In this document: one piece after another, positions 28,021 to 37,988 of the stretch | Numbering within the stretch: the stretch's first letter is position 1 | Layout: every line of letters starts with the position of its first letter | Origin: an uncultured Clostridia bacterium | Lineage (GTDB): Bacteria; Bacillota; Clostridia; Christensenellales; UBA1242 | Reading direction: 5' to 3' | Length of the DNA stretch: 41,850 nt | Assembly (NCBI GenBank): GCA_947629505.1 | Contig: CANRDW010000004.1 | Coordinates: 1-41,850, forward strand | Translations under genes and position numbers: made by a program | Notes under the pieces: generated by a model | Told to the model about the DNA's origin: nothing | Database searches by the model: none | Seen by the model: the letters and a program-made list of their open reading frames with translations, nothing else

Positions 28021-29057
28021 TCCGCTTCAAAAATCTTAACTTTTCCGGCAACGGCCTTTCGCATATCTTCGTTGATTGCGGCGTAATGGCGTTTTGTGGT
28101 GTTGACATCTTTGTGGCCTAAAACATCGGCGACAATATAAATATCTTTTGTTTCTCTGTATAAATTTGTGCCAAAAGTGGAGCGCAGTTTGTGCGGAGAA
28201 ATCTTTTTGAGCGGACTGCCTTCTCTTGCAAACTTTTTGACAAGATTTTCCACTGCGCGCACGCAAATACGCTTGTTTTGAAGGGATACAAACATGGCAT
28301 GCTCATTAGGGTCTAATTTCAAAGTTTCGCGTTTTGCAAGCCATGTGTTTAAGGCATCGCGCACTTCATATGAAAAATACAAGATCGCTTGATTGCCACC
28401 TTTCCTTGTCACTTTAAAAGCGTTTTGCGAGAAATCAAAATCTTCAACATTCAGACCAACAAGTTCGGAGATACGAATGCCCGTGCCAAGAAAAAGCGTG
28501 ACGATGGCGTTGTCGCGGGCGGTGGTGTTTTGATTGTAGTGTTTTTGGCGTTCTGTGAAAGTTTTTGGACTAGATACTGCGTTGAGCATTCTTGTCACTT
28601 CGTCTTTTTCCAGGCGAATAATCTCTTTATTGTGCAGTTTTGGAGTTTGTATTTTGCTTGCAACATTGCTTGAAATCATGTCATGATTGAAAAGATATTT
28701 GAAAAAACTACGAATGGAGGCAAGTTTTCTCGCTTTGCCGCGTTCGGTGTTTTTCTGATATTTGTCGCCACACTCATAATAGGAGATGTAGGACAAAAAG
28801 TTTTCAATGTTTCTTGCTTGAAGAGAGTCCAAATCCTCAAGTGTGATTTGCATTTTTGGTTTTTTCAAAACATACTTTTCAAGATAGTCGAAAAACACTG
28901 TCAAATCCATGGCATAGTTGACGCGTGTTAGCGAAGAAGTGTTGTTTTCAATTCCTGTGAAAAAATCATAGCAAAATTCTGGAAGCTGTGACAAATAACT
29001 TCCGACTTTTTGCATATTTTTAAGGTCGCGTTTTTCATAGAAAGAAAGCGTTTTCAT
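28017..29057 (-). CDS. Tyrosine recombinase (XerC/XerD-like)
   Basis: LGTGIRISELVGL, SPHKLRSTFGTNLY, VLGHKDVNTTKRHYAAI. Confidence 0.93.
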   Translation of the reverse strand: MKTLSFYEKRDLKNMQKVGSYLSQLPEFCYDFFTGIENNTSSLTRVNYAMDLTVFFDYLEKYVLKKPKMQITLEDLDSLQARNIENFLSYISYYECGDKYQKNTERGKARKLASIRSFFKYLFNHDMISSNVASKIQTPKLHNKEIIRLEKDEVTRMLNAVSSPKTFTERQKHYNQNTTARDNAIVTLFLGTGIRISELVGLNVEDFDFSQNAFKVTRKGGNQAILYFSYEVRDALNTWLAKRETLKLDPNEHAMFVSLQNKRICVRAVENLVKKFAREGSPLKKISPHKLRSTFGTNLYRETKDIYIVADVLGHKDVNTTKRHYAAINEDMRKAVAGKVKIFEAD

Positions 29058-29100
29058 ATTTTAATTATATCAAAGTTTTTCAAAAAATCAAACTTTTTGA

Positions 29101-29907
29101 CTAAAAAATTTCTTCCATTTTGCGATTATAGACGGGGTTAAATTGTGAGATAAGCGCAAACACCACCAAAACTGACGCCACTAAAGAGTAATAGATTGTT
29201 GCGGGCACAAAAATGCCGCATATCACAAGCACAAGTGCCGAGAAAAGATAGCCCTTTGCGCGCTGTTTGTTGAATGAGTAGGCGCAAAAATCTCTAAGCA
29301 GCCACTTCTTCTCTTGTGGCAGAGTTTTTGTGATTTTGGGAAAATAGTTGTAATATTTGTAGAGATATTTGTATGTCATAAATTCGTCCAAAATGATGAT
29401 TTTCTCTTCAAAGGTTGAAAGGATTGACGGCAAAGTTTTGTCGGAAACATTTTTGCAGCAAATCACAATTTTGTTTGCATTTTCTTTTTTAAGTTTGCTG
29501 TAAATTGAAAGTAAATTTGTGCTTGAAAGCCCTTCAAAAGACGGGTGAAAATATAAAAGAGTTTTTTTGTTTTCTTCGTGCATAACGCAGATGTAACTTT
29601 TGTGTTTTATCACATCTTTGTGCTTTGTTTTGGCAAGTTTAAAGAAAAAATCCATAGGCTCTTTTTCAAACACAAGTGACAAAAACATGTTTTGCGCATC
29701 TTGTTGCTCTTTGATTTTAAGCCTTGTTTTGTTTTTCTTTTTTGTTGTGAAAAAATGCCATATGCCGCACACAAGCGCTGTCAAAACTGCCGACAGAAAA
29801 ATGCTTGGCACAAGCTTTTTTAAAAGATATCTAATCCAAACAAAAATCAAAAGATAGACGCACAAAATTTTTAGGATTTCTTGTAAAATAATATTGATTT
29901 TTCGCAT
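29101..29907 (-). CDS. Uncharacterised membrane protein with central soluble domain
   Basis: Hydrophobic segments at both ends around a soluble region (about 180 aa); no clear RBS seen. Confidence 0.6.
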   Translation of the reverse strand: MRKINIILQEILKILCVYLLIFVWIRYLLKKLVPSIFLSAVLTALVCGIWHFFTTKKKNKTRLKIKEQQDAQNMFLSLVFEKEPMDFFFKLAKTKHKDVIKHKSYICVMHEENKKTLLYFHPSFEGLSSTNLLSIYSKLKKENANKIVICCKNVSDKTLPSILSTFEEKIIILDEFMTYKYLYKYYNYFPKITKTLPQEKKWLLRDFCAYSFNKQRAKGYLFSALVLVICGIFVPATIYYSLVASVLVVFALISQFNPVYNRKMEEIF

Positions 29908-29943
29908 AGCATAATTTTTGACACAAATTTTTTAAATATACAT

Positions 29944-29972
29944 TTGACAAAAGGGAGGTTTTTTGCTAAAAT
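29944..29972 (+). promoter_or_regulatory. Extended -10 promoter abutting rsfS start codon
   Basis: TTGACA (29944-29949), 17 nt, TGcTAAAAT (-10 29967-29972), ATG at 29979. Confidence 0.65.
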
Positions 29973-29978
29973 TTAAGT

Positions 29979-30296
29979 ATGAAAAACAAAAAGATTGCAG
30001 AACTTGTCAAACTTCTGCAAGACAACAAAATTAAAAATGTTTCTGTGTATGACTTATCCACTGCGGACAGTGAGAGATACATTATCATTTCCACGTCAAA
30101 CAAAGTCATCGACAGCAAAAAAGCGGCGGATGTCATTGCCGCAACTTACAACTACACCGACAAAATTGAGGGCTATTTCAAGGGTGAGTGGATAGTGTTT
30201 GATTTTGAAAATGTCACACTTCACATATTCCTTCCAAAACTTCGCGAAAAATACAATCTCGACAAACTTTACAAGCCGAAAAAAATTGTTCTTTAA
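29979..30296 (+). CDS. rsfS: Ribosomal silencing factor RsfS
   Basis: DLSTADSERYIIISTSNKVIDSKKAADVI...EGYFKGEWIVFDFENVTLHIFLPKLREKYNLDKLY. Confidence 0.93.
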   Translation: MKNKKIAELVKLLQDNKIKNVSVYDLSTADSERYIIISTSNKVIDSKKAADVIAATYNYTDKIEGYFKGEWIVFDFENVTLHIFLPKLREKYNLDKLYKPKKIVL

Positions 30297-30379
30297 AATT
30301 TTTGAAAACAAGGCGATTTTGCTTTGTTTTTTCTTTTTTTTAGGTTATAATGAATTTGTAAATTGGTTGCGGAGAGAAT

Positions 30380-30808
30380 ATGATTGAAATTTGTTTTGTT
30401 TGCACGGGCAACACCTGCCGCTCAGTTATGGCGGAGAGAATTGCAAAGAAAATGGCAAAAGAAAGAAAGATGAAAGATGTCAAATTTTCTTCGGCAGGCA
30501 TTTATGCAAAGGGCGACAACATCTCACAGAACGCTGCGGCGGCGCTTAAAGAACTTGGCTATGACGGGCGCAATCGAAAAAGCGTGAAATTGAAAAAAAA
30601 CAAGCCAAATGTTGTGTATGTTGCCGTGACTGAAAATCACAAACCATATATTGCAAGCAAAAAAGTGTTGAGTTTTAAAGACCTTGCAGGTGAAGTTGTT
30701 GACCCTTATGGGCAGCCACTTGAAGTTTACATAAACTCGGCAAAACAAATTGAAAAAAATGTTGAAGTTTTGCTTGAAAAATTGAAAGTTTTAAGGGGGA
30801 GAGTATGA
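30380..30808 (+). CDS. Low-molecular-weight protein phosphatase (YwlE-like)
   Basis: Active-site CTGNTCRS; VVDPYGQPLEVY; coupled to rpiB as in the B. subtilis ywlE-ywlF pair. Confidence 0.9.
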   Translation: MIEICFVCTGNTCRSVMAERIAKKMAKERKMKDVKFSSAGIYAKGDNISQNAAAALKELGYDGRNRKSVKLKKNKPNVVYVAVTENHKPYIASKKVLSFKDLAGEVVDPYGQPLEVYINSAKQIEKNVEVLLEKLKVLRGRV

Positions 30809-31236
30809 TTATAATGGCAAGCGACCATCGCGGTTATGCTTTAAAAGAAGAACTTAAAACCTTTTTTAATCAAGAAAATATCATCACCATCGATGTTGGA
30901 ACTTACAGCAAAGAGCCTGTGGATTATCCTGACTTTGCCAAACTTGGCACAACCAAGATTTTGGAGGGCAAAAGCAATGTTGGAATTTTCATTTGTGGAA
31001 CGGGCATTGGCATGAGCATTGCGGCAAATCGAAATCCAAAGATAAGGGCGGCGCTTTGCTTGGACAACAAAATGGCAGAACTTGCCCGCCGACACAACGA
31101 TGCAAATGTTTTGTGCTTGCCCGGAAATTTGAAAAAGAAAAAAGCGCTTGCTATTGTGAAAATATTTTTGACAACAAGTTTTGAAGGCGGCAGACATTCA
31201 AGGAGATTGAAAAAAATTTCGGGGGATAGCAAATGA
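30805..31236 (+). CDS. rpiB: Ribose 5-phosphate isomerase B / RpiB family
   Basis: MASDHRGYALKEEL, DVGTYSKEPVDYPDFA, FICGTGIGMSIAANRNPKIRAALC, EGGRHSRRL. Confidence 0.95.
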   Translation: MIIMASDHRGYALKEELKTFFNQENIITIDVGTYSKEPVDYPDFAKLGTTKILEGKSNVGIFICGTGIGMSIAANRNPKIRAALCLDNKMAELARRHNDANVLCLPGNLKKKKALAIVKIFLTTSFEGGRHSRRLKKISGDSK

Positions 31237-31988
31237 TAAATATAATCGTTCCTATCGTGGAAAATGTCGAAGGATTTAAAAATTTCATCCAAGCGCATAA
31301 AAGCAAAGATGTGAAGTTTTTTGTTGGAATGAAAGAATCACTAAAGGCGGATTTTGACAAAGATGTTGAAGTGCATGTTTTTAAAAATTCATCCAATAAA
31401 GAAGAAATTATCAATTCGCTTCATTCCTGCAAAATGCAGAAAGGCAAAATCATGGTTGTAAGGCGTCCGCTCACAGATGAAGAATACAAAACTCTCACAA
31501 TTTCCACGGCGCAAATCACAACGCTTAAAGCAAAAAGAAACAAATTTGTGAATATGTTTAAACGCATGGCAAGGGCGATTGTGAGAAAGATTTTTGCCTT
31601 CAATTTCTTTGAAGATATTTCAGCAATTTGTTACAGCGAAGAGATGTTTGAACTTCTCTCTGTTTGCAACAATTTCTCAATGGCAACACGCCTTAACAAA
31701 TATGTTGGCGTTGACATTGCCGAATTTGAAACATCTCAAAAACCGGTCAGAAAACAATATAGCCGTTTTAAAAATGCGCTGCTTTTGATTTGTTGGAGTG
31801 TGATTTTGGCTTGCAGCATTGCGGGTGGGATTTTGATTTGTTTGTTCTTCCCACTGCATGCATTGAATGTCATATGTGTTATCTTTTGGATTTTCATAGC
31901 GCTTGTGCTTTGGCTTGGAGGACTTTTAAACTTTACAAGGACAATCGCTGTTGGAGATTTGAGATATGGCAGAGCAGAAGAAGTTTAA
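31233..31988 (+). CDS. Uncharacterised protein with C-terminal two-TM segment
   Basis: ATGA-coupled to rpiB; C-terminal hydrophobic hairpin similar in layout to membrane-anchored GT2 proteins, but no catalytic motif recognised. Confidence 0.7.
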   Translation: MINIIVPIVENVEGFKNFIQAHKSKDVKFFVGMKESLKADFDKDVEVHVFKNSSNKEEIINSLHSCKMQKGKIMVVRRPLTDEEYKTLTISTAQITTLKAKRNKFVNMFKRMARAIVRKIFAFNFFEDISAICYSEEMFELLSVCNNFSMATRLNKYVGVDIAEFETSQKPVRKQYSRFKNALLLICWSVILACSIAGGILICLFFPLHALNVICVIFWIFIALVLWLGGLLNFTRTIAVGDLRYGRAEEV

Positions 31989-33008
<1,020 letters not shown>

Positions 33009-33024
33009 ACAAAAAGGATGAGAG

Positions 33025-33972
33025 ATGAAAAATCAATTAAACAAAGACTTAATTGAAAATTTAGACGAAAGTTTCAACGAAGAATTTTTAAACAATATAA
33101 ACGAATATGTTTATACGCTTGTTTCAAACGTTGTGGCGGACATTGAAACGCTTTCTCCATTTGTTAAGGCGGACAAGTGTTTTCTTCAGCCAGCAAACGA
33201 GATCTGCACAAATGCACTTACACAACTTTCGGAATATGACTATTTTCTTGGAATAGATAATCCACAAATCGAATTTAACAGCAAAACAAGAAAGAATTTT
33301 TGGAAGTTTGCTTGGCGGGAGTTTAAAGCATCGTGGCGTCTTGGAAGAAAAAAGTATAAAAAACATAAAAATGAAATAAAAACCGTTGAAAATATTGAAA
33401 AATACAAGATCAGCGACTTTAAAAACGATTTCATAAGCAATGTGGCAAATTATCTCAGCACAACAACTGTGATTTATGACCACATGCAGCATATCTCAAT
33501 AGTTGGGAAAGATGATTTTGGCTCTGGCGTGAAAGTAAACATATATTTTGCCATCTATGACGCTAAAAATCAGGCGTTTAAGTTTTACAATGAGATTAAA
33601 AATAAATACAAAGTGTATTCCTTTGGCGACAGATTTTCCAACATGGACATAAAATATGAAGAATGTGGCGAGATGTTTAGCAGCATGATAAGAATGCTCA
33701 ATTCTTTGTTTTCAAAACGTTTCAATCGCGTTCCAAATCAAATTTTGGTTGAAAGTTTGATTTTCAATTGTCCAAAAATTCTGTTTATTGAGGAAGATAT
33801 CTATCAAACTTTCATAAACATCGCAAATTACATCATCCTTGCAAATCCAAAGGCGCTTTCATCAATCTGTGATATAAGCAAAAACGTCTTTGAAGAGCCA
33901 CTTATCATTGAAGCGGGGCAACAGGTTGATTTTTCAAAGATAATTTCAATTTTGGAAGCATTTAAATATTAA
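33025..33972 (+). CDS. Uncharacterised soluble protein
   Basis: 315 aa ORF with RBS aaggatgagag directly after gap; no recognisable family. Confidence 0.7.
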   Translation: MKNQLNKDLIENLDESFNEEFLNNINEYVYTLVSNVVADIETLSPFVKADKCFLQPANEICTNALTQLSEYDYFLGIDNPQIEFNSKTRKNFWKFAWREFKASWRLGRKKYKKHKNEIKTVENIEKYKISDFKNDFISNVANYLSTTTVIYDHMQHISIVGKDDFGSGVKVNIYFAIYDAKNQAFKFYNEIKNKYKVYSFGDRFSNMDIKYEECGEMFSSMIRMLNSLFSKRFNRVPNQILVESLIFNCPKILFIEEDIYQTFINIANYIILANPKALSSICDISKNVFEEPLIIEAGQQVDFSKIISILEAFKY

Positions 33973-34033
33973 ATTCGACTTTTTGTATATTTTTTCGACA
34001 AATGCCCACACTAGAAATAGGAGGGCATTTTTC

Positions 34034-34231
34034 ATGAAAGAAATCTGGATGGTTGTTGGCTTTGGTGCGGGGCTTGTTGCAGGGGCACTTTTATATAAAC
34101 ACTGTGATGATGCAAAGAAACTTGTAAACAAGGGCGAAAAGGCCGTGAAAGAAGAGGTTGAAAACCTTAAACAAGTTGTCAAAGACCCAAAAACAAAGAA
34201 ACAAGCAAAAACAAAGCAGAAAACTACATAA
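34034..34231 (+). CDS. Small YtxH-like membrane-anchored protein
   Basis: One TM (IWMVVGFGAGLVAGALLY) followed by a Lys/Glu coiled coil; RBS aggaggg. Confidence 0.7.
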   Translation: MKEIWMVVGFGAGLVAGALLYKHCDDAKKLVNKGEKAVKEEVENLKQVVKDPKTKKQAKTKQKTT

Positions 34232-34287
34232 CACCATATGTTGTGTATTATGCAACAATAATATATTGCATAATACACTAAATATTG
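34223..34287. repeat. Palindromic intergenic repeat, copy D
   Basis: Perfect 13-bp inverted repeat GTGTATTATGCAA (34243-34255) / TTGCATAATACAC (34266-34278); starts at the stop codon of the upstream ORF. Confidence 0.75.
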
Positions 34288-34291
34288 AAAC

Positions 34292-34321
34292 AAAAAAGCA
34301 AGGAAACAACCTTGCTTTTTC
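34292..34321. terminator. Bidirectional terminator (SRP RNA and upstream convergent ORF)
   Basis: AAAAGCAAGG-aaacaa-CCTTGCTTTT. Confidence 0.85.
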
Positions 34322-34326
34322 ATTTT

Positions 34327-34592
34327 CTGGGCGATTGCTTTGTTGCAGACTGACCGACTGCCTCACAGATTGCTTGCTCCACCAAAGTTTCCTCATGGCA
34401 CAACGACCAATCTTTTTAGTGATGCTTCCGTCAGGATCTGACACGGTTCAAAGGAGTCGATTGCATAAGACCTTGATTTCAACGCAAGAAAAATGTGCAC
34501 ATATTCAACCAATTTGCACCTAGGCAACTGTTCGACCCTGCTGTAGCGGATTGCAGGTCACAGGGCACCGCTATCTCCCCGTCTAGCCCAGC
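34327..34592 (-). ncRNA. ffs: Signal recognition particle RNA (large, Alu-domain-containing type)
   Basis: Reverse strand reads GGUGCCCUGUGACCUGCAAUCCGCUACAGCAGGGUCGAA...GAACCGUGUCAGAUCCUGACGGAAGCAUCAC...; terminal CUGGGC/GCCCAG pairing; matching promoter and terminator. Confidence 0.93.
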
Positions 34593-34598
34593 AATAAT

Positions 34599-34627
34599 AT
34601 TATATAGATTTGCCACGCCTTTGTCAA
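34599..34627 (-). promoter_or_regulatory. Promoter for SRP RNA
   Basis: Minus strand TTGACA (34627-34622), 17 nt spacer, TATAAT (34604-34599). Confidence 0.85.
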
Positions 34628-34722
34628 GAAAAATTTGCCAACTTTTTTATGCGACAAAACCCGCCAAATTTTGACGCCAAATGCAAACTTTTCTCTCATA
34701 AGTTGTTTTAAGGGGTGAGTGT

Positions 34723-35625
34723 ATGCTGGAAAAAATCCTGCCAGAGAAGTTTTACAATATTATCGCAAGCAAAATCAATCTAAAAGCCGTCAATGAAATA
34801 AGGCTCAGATGCGACAGGCCGGTTGTCATCAATGTCAGCGGCAAAAATTTTTTTCTTTGTGAAAACGGCGTGACAACATCGCGTGCAAACGCCTTGATTG
34901 CAAGCAAAATTATGATTGAAGATGTGATTTTCAGGGCGAGTGAGTGTTCAATTTATTCGGTGAATGAGCAGATTAAACGGGGATTTATTGTCACTGATGA
35001 TGCTGTGAGAATTGGAATTGGCGGAAATCTTGTGGAGGAAAACGGCAAAATCAAAACTATGTCAAATTTCACTTCTTGCAACATTCGTGTGCCACATTTT
35101 GTGAAGAATTGTTCGCTTTGTGCATTTCCATACATCGTTTCAAATGATGGAGTCCAAAACACGCTTGTAATTTCTCCGCCCGGCTGTGGCAAGACCACTT
35201 TTTTAAAGGATTTTGTCAGTCAACTAAGTCAGCGCAATTTGGCATACAATGTGCTTTTACTTGACGAGCGTGGCGAACTTGACATTGGCATAAATTCGTC
35301 TTACACCGACAAGATTGCTTTTTCAAGCAAAAAAGTGGGCTTTGAAAACGGCATTCGTTCGCTTTCACCAGACATCATCGTCACGGACGAAGTGGGGCAA
35401 GAGGATGATGTGGATGCAATAAGATATGCCTGCACTTGCGGAGTGAAAATTTTGGCGTCTGCACACGCCGAAAGCGTTGAAACTTTCTGCAAAAAGCCAC
35501 TTTTCCAAGAGGTGATTAAAGAGAAGTTGTTTAAACGCTTTGTTGTGCTTTCAAAACGCAACGGCCCAGGCACTTTTGAGGGAATTTATGATGAGAATTT
35601 TGCGCGGATTTATCACTCAACTTAA
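34723..35625 (+). CDS. spoIIIAA: Stage III sporulation protein AA (ATPase)
   Basis: Walker A ISPPGCGKTT; SPDIIVTDEVGQEDD; heads the spoIIIA operon. Confidence 0.95.
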   Translation: MLEKILPEKFYNIIASKINLKAVNEIRLRCDRPVVINVSGKNFFLCENGVTTSRANALIASKIMIEDVIFRASECSIYSVNEQIKRGFIVTDDAVRIGIGGNLVEENGKIKTMSNFTSCNIRVPHFVKNCSLCAFPYIVSNDGVQNTLVISPPGCGKTTFLKDFVSQLSQRNLAYNVLLLDERGELDIGINSSYTDKIAFSSKKVGFENGIRSLSPDIIVTDEVGQEDDVDAIRYACTCGVKILASAHAESVETFCKKPLFQEVIKEKLFKRFVVLSKRNGPGTFEGIYDENFARIYHST

Positions 35626-35634
35626 GGAGGGTGC

Positions 35635-36129
35635 ATGAAATATATTTTTATTGTTTTATTGTTTGGAGTTTGCGTTGTTGTGGGCTATGTTATGTCACTT
35701 AAATACGCCAAACGCAAAAAGTTTTTCACAAGCCTTATCACAGTGGCGGACAAACTTTGCATGGAGATAAATTTCTCACGCGAAAGGCTTAGAGTTTTGT
35801 TTGCAAATTTGGACGAAAATTTGAAAAAACATCTTCTTGGAGTGGACGAGCAGTTTGTCAGATTTTTGGACAGAGAATGCGAACTCGTGGAGAGCGAAAT
35901 CTTTAAAAAAGCGGACTGTTTAAAAGCGGATGAAAAAGAAGCAATTTTGATGTTTTTTAAGATGCTTGGCAGAAGCGATGTTGAAAATCAGACGAAAGAA
36001 ATTTCTTCTTATGTGAGCAGATTTGGCGAGTTTAAAAAAACTTGTGATGAAGAACACAAAAAATATGGCTCTCTTTCAATCAAACTTGGCTTTATTTGTG
36101 GGCTTTTTGTGGCGGTCATTCTGTTTTAA
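35635..36129 (+). CDS. spoIIIAB: Stage III sporulation protein AB
   Basis: N-terminal TM, ...KKYGSLSIKLGFICGLFVAVILF C-terminal TM; operon position. Confidence 0.9.
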   Translation: MKYIFIVLLFGVCVVVGYVMSLKYAKRKKFFTSLITVADKLCMEINFSRERLRVLFANLDENLKKHLLGVDEQFVRFLDRECELVESEIFKKADCLKADEKEAILMFFKMLGRSDVENQTKEISSYVSRFGEFKKTCDEEHKKYGSLSIKLGFICGLFVAVILF

Positions 36130-36135
36130 AAGGAG

Positions 36136-36336
36136 ATGCAGATGGATGTTGATATTATCTTCAAAATCGCCGCAATAGGCATCTTGACAGCCGTTGTCAG
36201 CCAAATTCTGAAAAACAGCGGCAAGGACGACATCTCCACTTTGGCAACTTTGGCGGGAGTTGTGATTGTGCTGTTTATGGTTGTTGGCATGATCGGGGAG
36301 TTGTTTACAAACATAAGAACGATATTTAGTTTTTAA
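36136..36336 (+). CDS. spoIIIAC: Stage III sporulation protein AC
   Basis: Two-TM MDVDIIFKIAAIGILTAVVSQILKNSGKDDISTLATLAGVVIVL; operon position. Confidence 0.94.
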   Translation: MQMDVDIIFKIAAIGILTAVVSQILKNSGKDDISTLATLAGVVIVLFMVVGMIGELFTNIRTIFSF

Positions 36337-36345
36337 AAGGCGCAT

Positions 36346-36738
36346 ATGGACACACTTTTCAAAATTATCAGTGTTGCACTTATCACTTGTGTGGCTTGCA
36401 TGGTTGTCAAACCTGTGCGGGCTGATTTTGCCGTGTTGTTGTCCATTGTGGGCGGAATAATAATCATTCTTTACATGCTTTCTTATTTTTCAGATATCTT
36501 CAAAATCTTTGACAGCATCTTTCATTTTTCGGGCATAAATTCGTCTATTTACAGCGTTGTTTTGAAGATAATCGGCGTGGGCTATCTGACGGAGTTTGCT
36601 TCTAGCGTTTGCAGTGACACGGGCAATTCTTCGCTTGCGGACAAGGTTTTGCTTGGTGGCAAAATTGTGATTTTGGTCATGTCCCTTCCTATTGTGACCA
36701 GCATCCTTGATATTGTCATGCAACTTTTGCCAAAGTGA
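36346..36738 (+). CDS. spoIIIAD: Stage III sporulation protein AD
   Basis: Homologous-looking to AC, four-TM, GYLTEFASSVCSDTGNSSLADKVLLGGKI; operon position. Confidence 0.94.
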   Translation: MDTLFKIISVALITCVACMVVKPVRADFAVLLSIVGGIIIILYMLSYFSDIFKIFDSIFHFSGINSSIYSVVLKIIGVGYLTEFASSVCSDTGNSSLADKVLLGGKIVILVMSLPIVTSILDIVMQLLPK

Positions 36739-37988
36739 CAAGAAAAATGTTGAGCCTGACAAAAAGGAAGGGGATTGTCAAGGTTTTTGTTTTAATGATT
36801 GTGCTGTGCATCTTTGTTTCTTGTTTTTTTGGGCGATTTGGCATATCGGGCTTTGAGGTGAATGTTGCATATGCGGCAACTGTCCAAGAGGATGATACAC
36901 AAAAAGCGCTTGAAGAGGAAGTTGAAAAACAACTCGACAATTTGGACTTTACAGCACTTGAAGATGTCATTTCAAAACTGTCAGTTTCGGCAAAAGAGAT
37001 TTTTGCGTCAAATTCGTTTATGGACAAACTCAAACTTGTCATCTCGGGCGACTATGCGGAAAATTCAAAGTCTTTTCTCGCGGCAGTCAGTTCGATTTTT
37101 TGGGACGGCATGAAAACCTTTATGCCAATCATCGCAAGCATAATTGCAATATCCATTTTGGGCGGCATGATTTCTTCATTAAAGCCGACAAGTTCTGGAA
37201 AGTCCATCGGCGGAATTGTTCACTTTGTCACTTATGGGATTGTGATTGTCTTTTTGGGAGCGACACTTGTGCAACTTATGCAAACCACAACTCAAACGCT
37301 CACAACAATCAAAAGTGTTTTTGACGGCATCTTTCCGCTTTTGTTGACATTATTGACCGCTATTGGCGGTTCTGTTTCTGTAGGGATTTATCAGCCTGCA
37401 ATCGCACTTATTTCAAATGTCATAATCTCTTTTATCACGCATATTCTGTTGCCTATTTTCATCTTTTCGCTTGTGTTTTCAATCATCGGCAATCTTTCAA
37501 ACAATGTCCGTCTTGACAAATTCGTGTCCTTTTTGCAGTCCACTTTCAAATGGACAATCGGCTTTTGTTTCACCATCTTTCTGGGCTTTATTTCAATTCA
37601 GGGCATCATGGCTGGCAGCGTTGACGGGCTTTCCATCCGCACAGCAAAATATGCCATAAAAAGTTATGTGCCGGTGGTGGGCGGCTATGTTGCAGACGGC
37701 ATGGGCATCATCCTTGCAAGCAGCACACTCATCAAAAACGCTGTCGGTGGCGTTGGGCTTTTCCTTTTGCTTGCAAGCGTGATTTCACCTGTTTTGCAAC
37801 TTGTTTTGTTTATGCTTTCGCTGAAGTTTATGGCGGGCGTGATTGAGCCTATTGGCGACAGCAAAGTTGCCTCGTTTATCAGCGATGTTTCAAAAAGCAT
37901 GTCGCTTTTGATTGCGCTTATTGTAGCGGTGTCGTTTATGTATTTGGTGCTGACCGGACTTATCATGTGCAGCGCAAATCTTGTTTAG
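36735..37988 (+). CDS. spoIIIAE: Stage III sporulation protein AE
   Basis: Multi-TM; FDGIFPLLLTLLTAIGGSVSVGIYQPAIAL, IQGIMAGSVDGLSIRTAKYAIKSYVPVVGGYVADG. Confidence 0.95.
   Translation: MTRKMLSLTKRKGIVKVFVLMIVLCIFVSCFFGRFGISGFEVNVAYAATVQEDDTQKALEEEVEKQLDNLDFTALEDVISKLSVSAKEIFASNSFMDKLKLVISGDYAENSKSFLAAVSSIFWDGMKTFMPIIASIIAISILGGMISSLKPTSSGKSIGGIVHFVTYGIVIVFLGATLVQLMQTTTQTLTTIKSVFDGIFPLLLTLLTAIGGSVSVGIYQPAIALISNVIISFITHILLPIFIFSLVFSIIGNLSNNVRLDKFVSFLQSTFKWTIGFCFTIFLGFISIQGIMAGSVDGLSIRTAKYAIKSYVPVVGGYVADGMGIILASSTLIKNAVGGVGLFLLLASVISPVLQLVLFMLSLKFMAGVIEPIGDSKVASFISDVSKSMSLLIALIVAVSFMYLVLTGLIMCSANLV

Noticed and set aside
28017-29057. Tyrosine recombinase as the integrase of the phage-like cassette
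   Set aside because: It is about 19 kb away, embedded in a host sporulation/housekeeping context, with no att-like direct repeats seen around the cassette. A XerC/D-type host role is more likely.
34158-34523. 121-aa + strand ORF (and the 117-aa minus ORF 34091-34444)
   Set aside because: Both lie over the SRP RNA, its terminator and repeat D; no RBS or protein-like composition.
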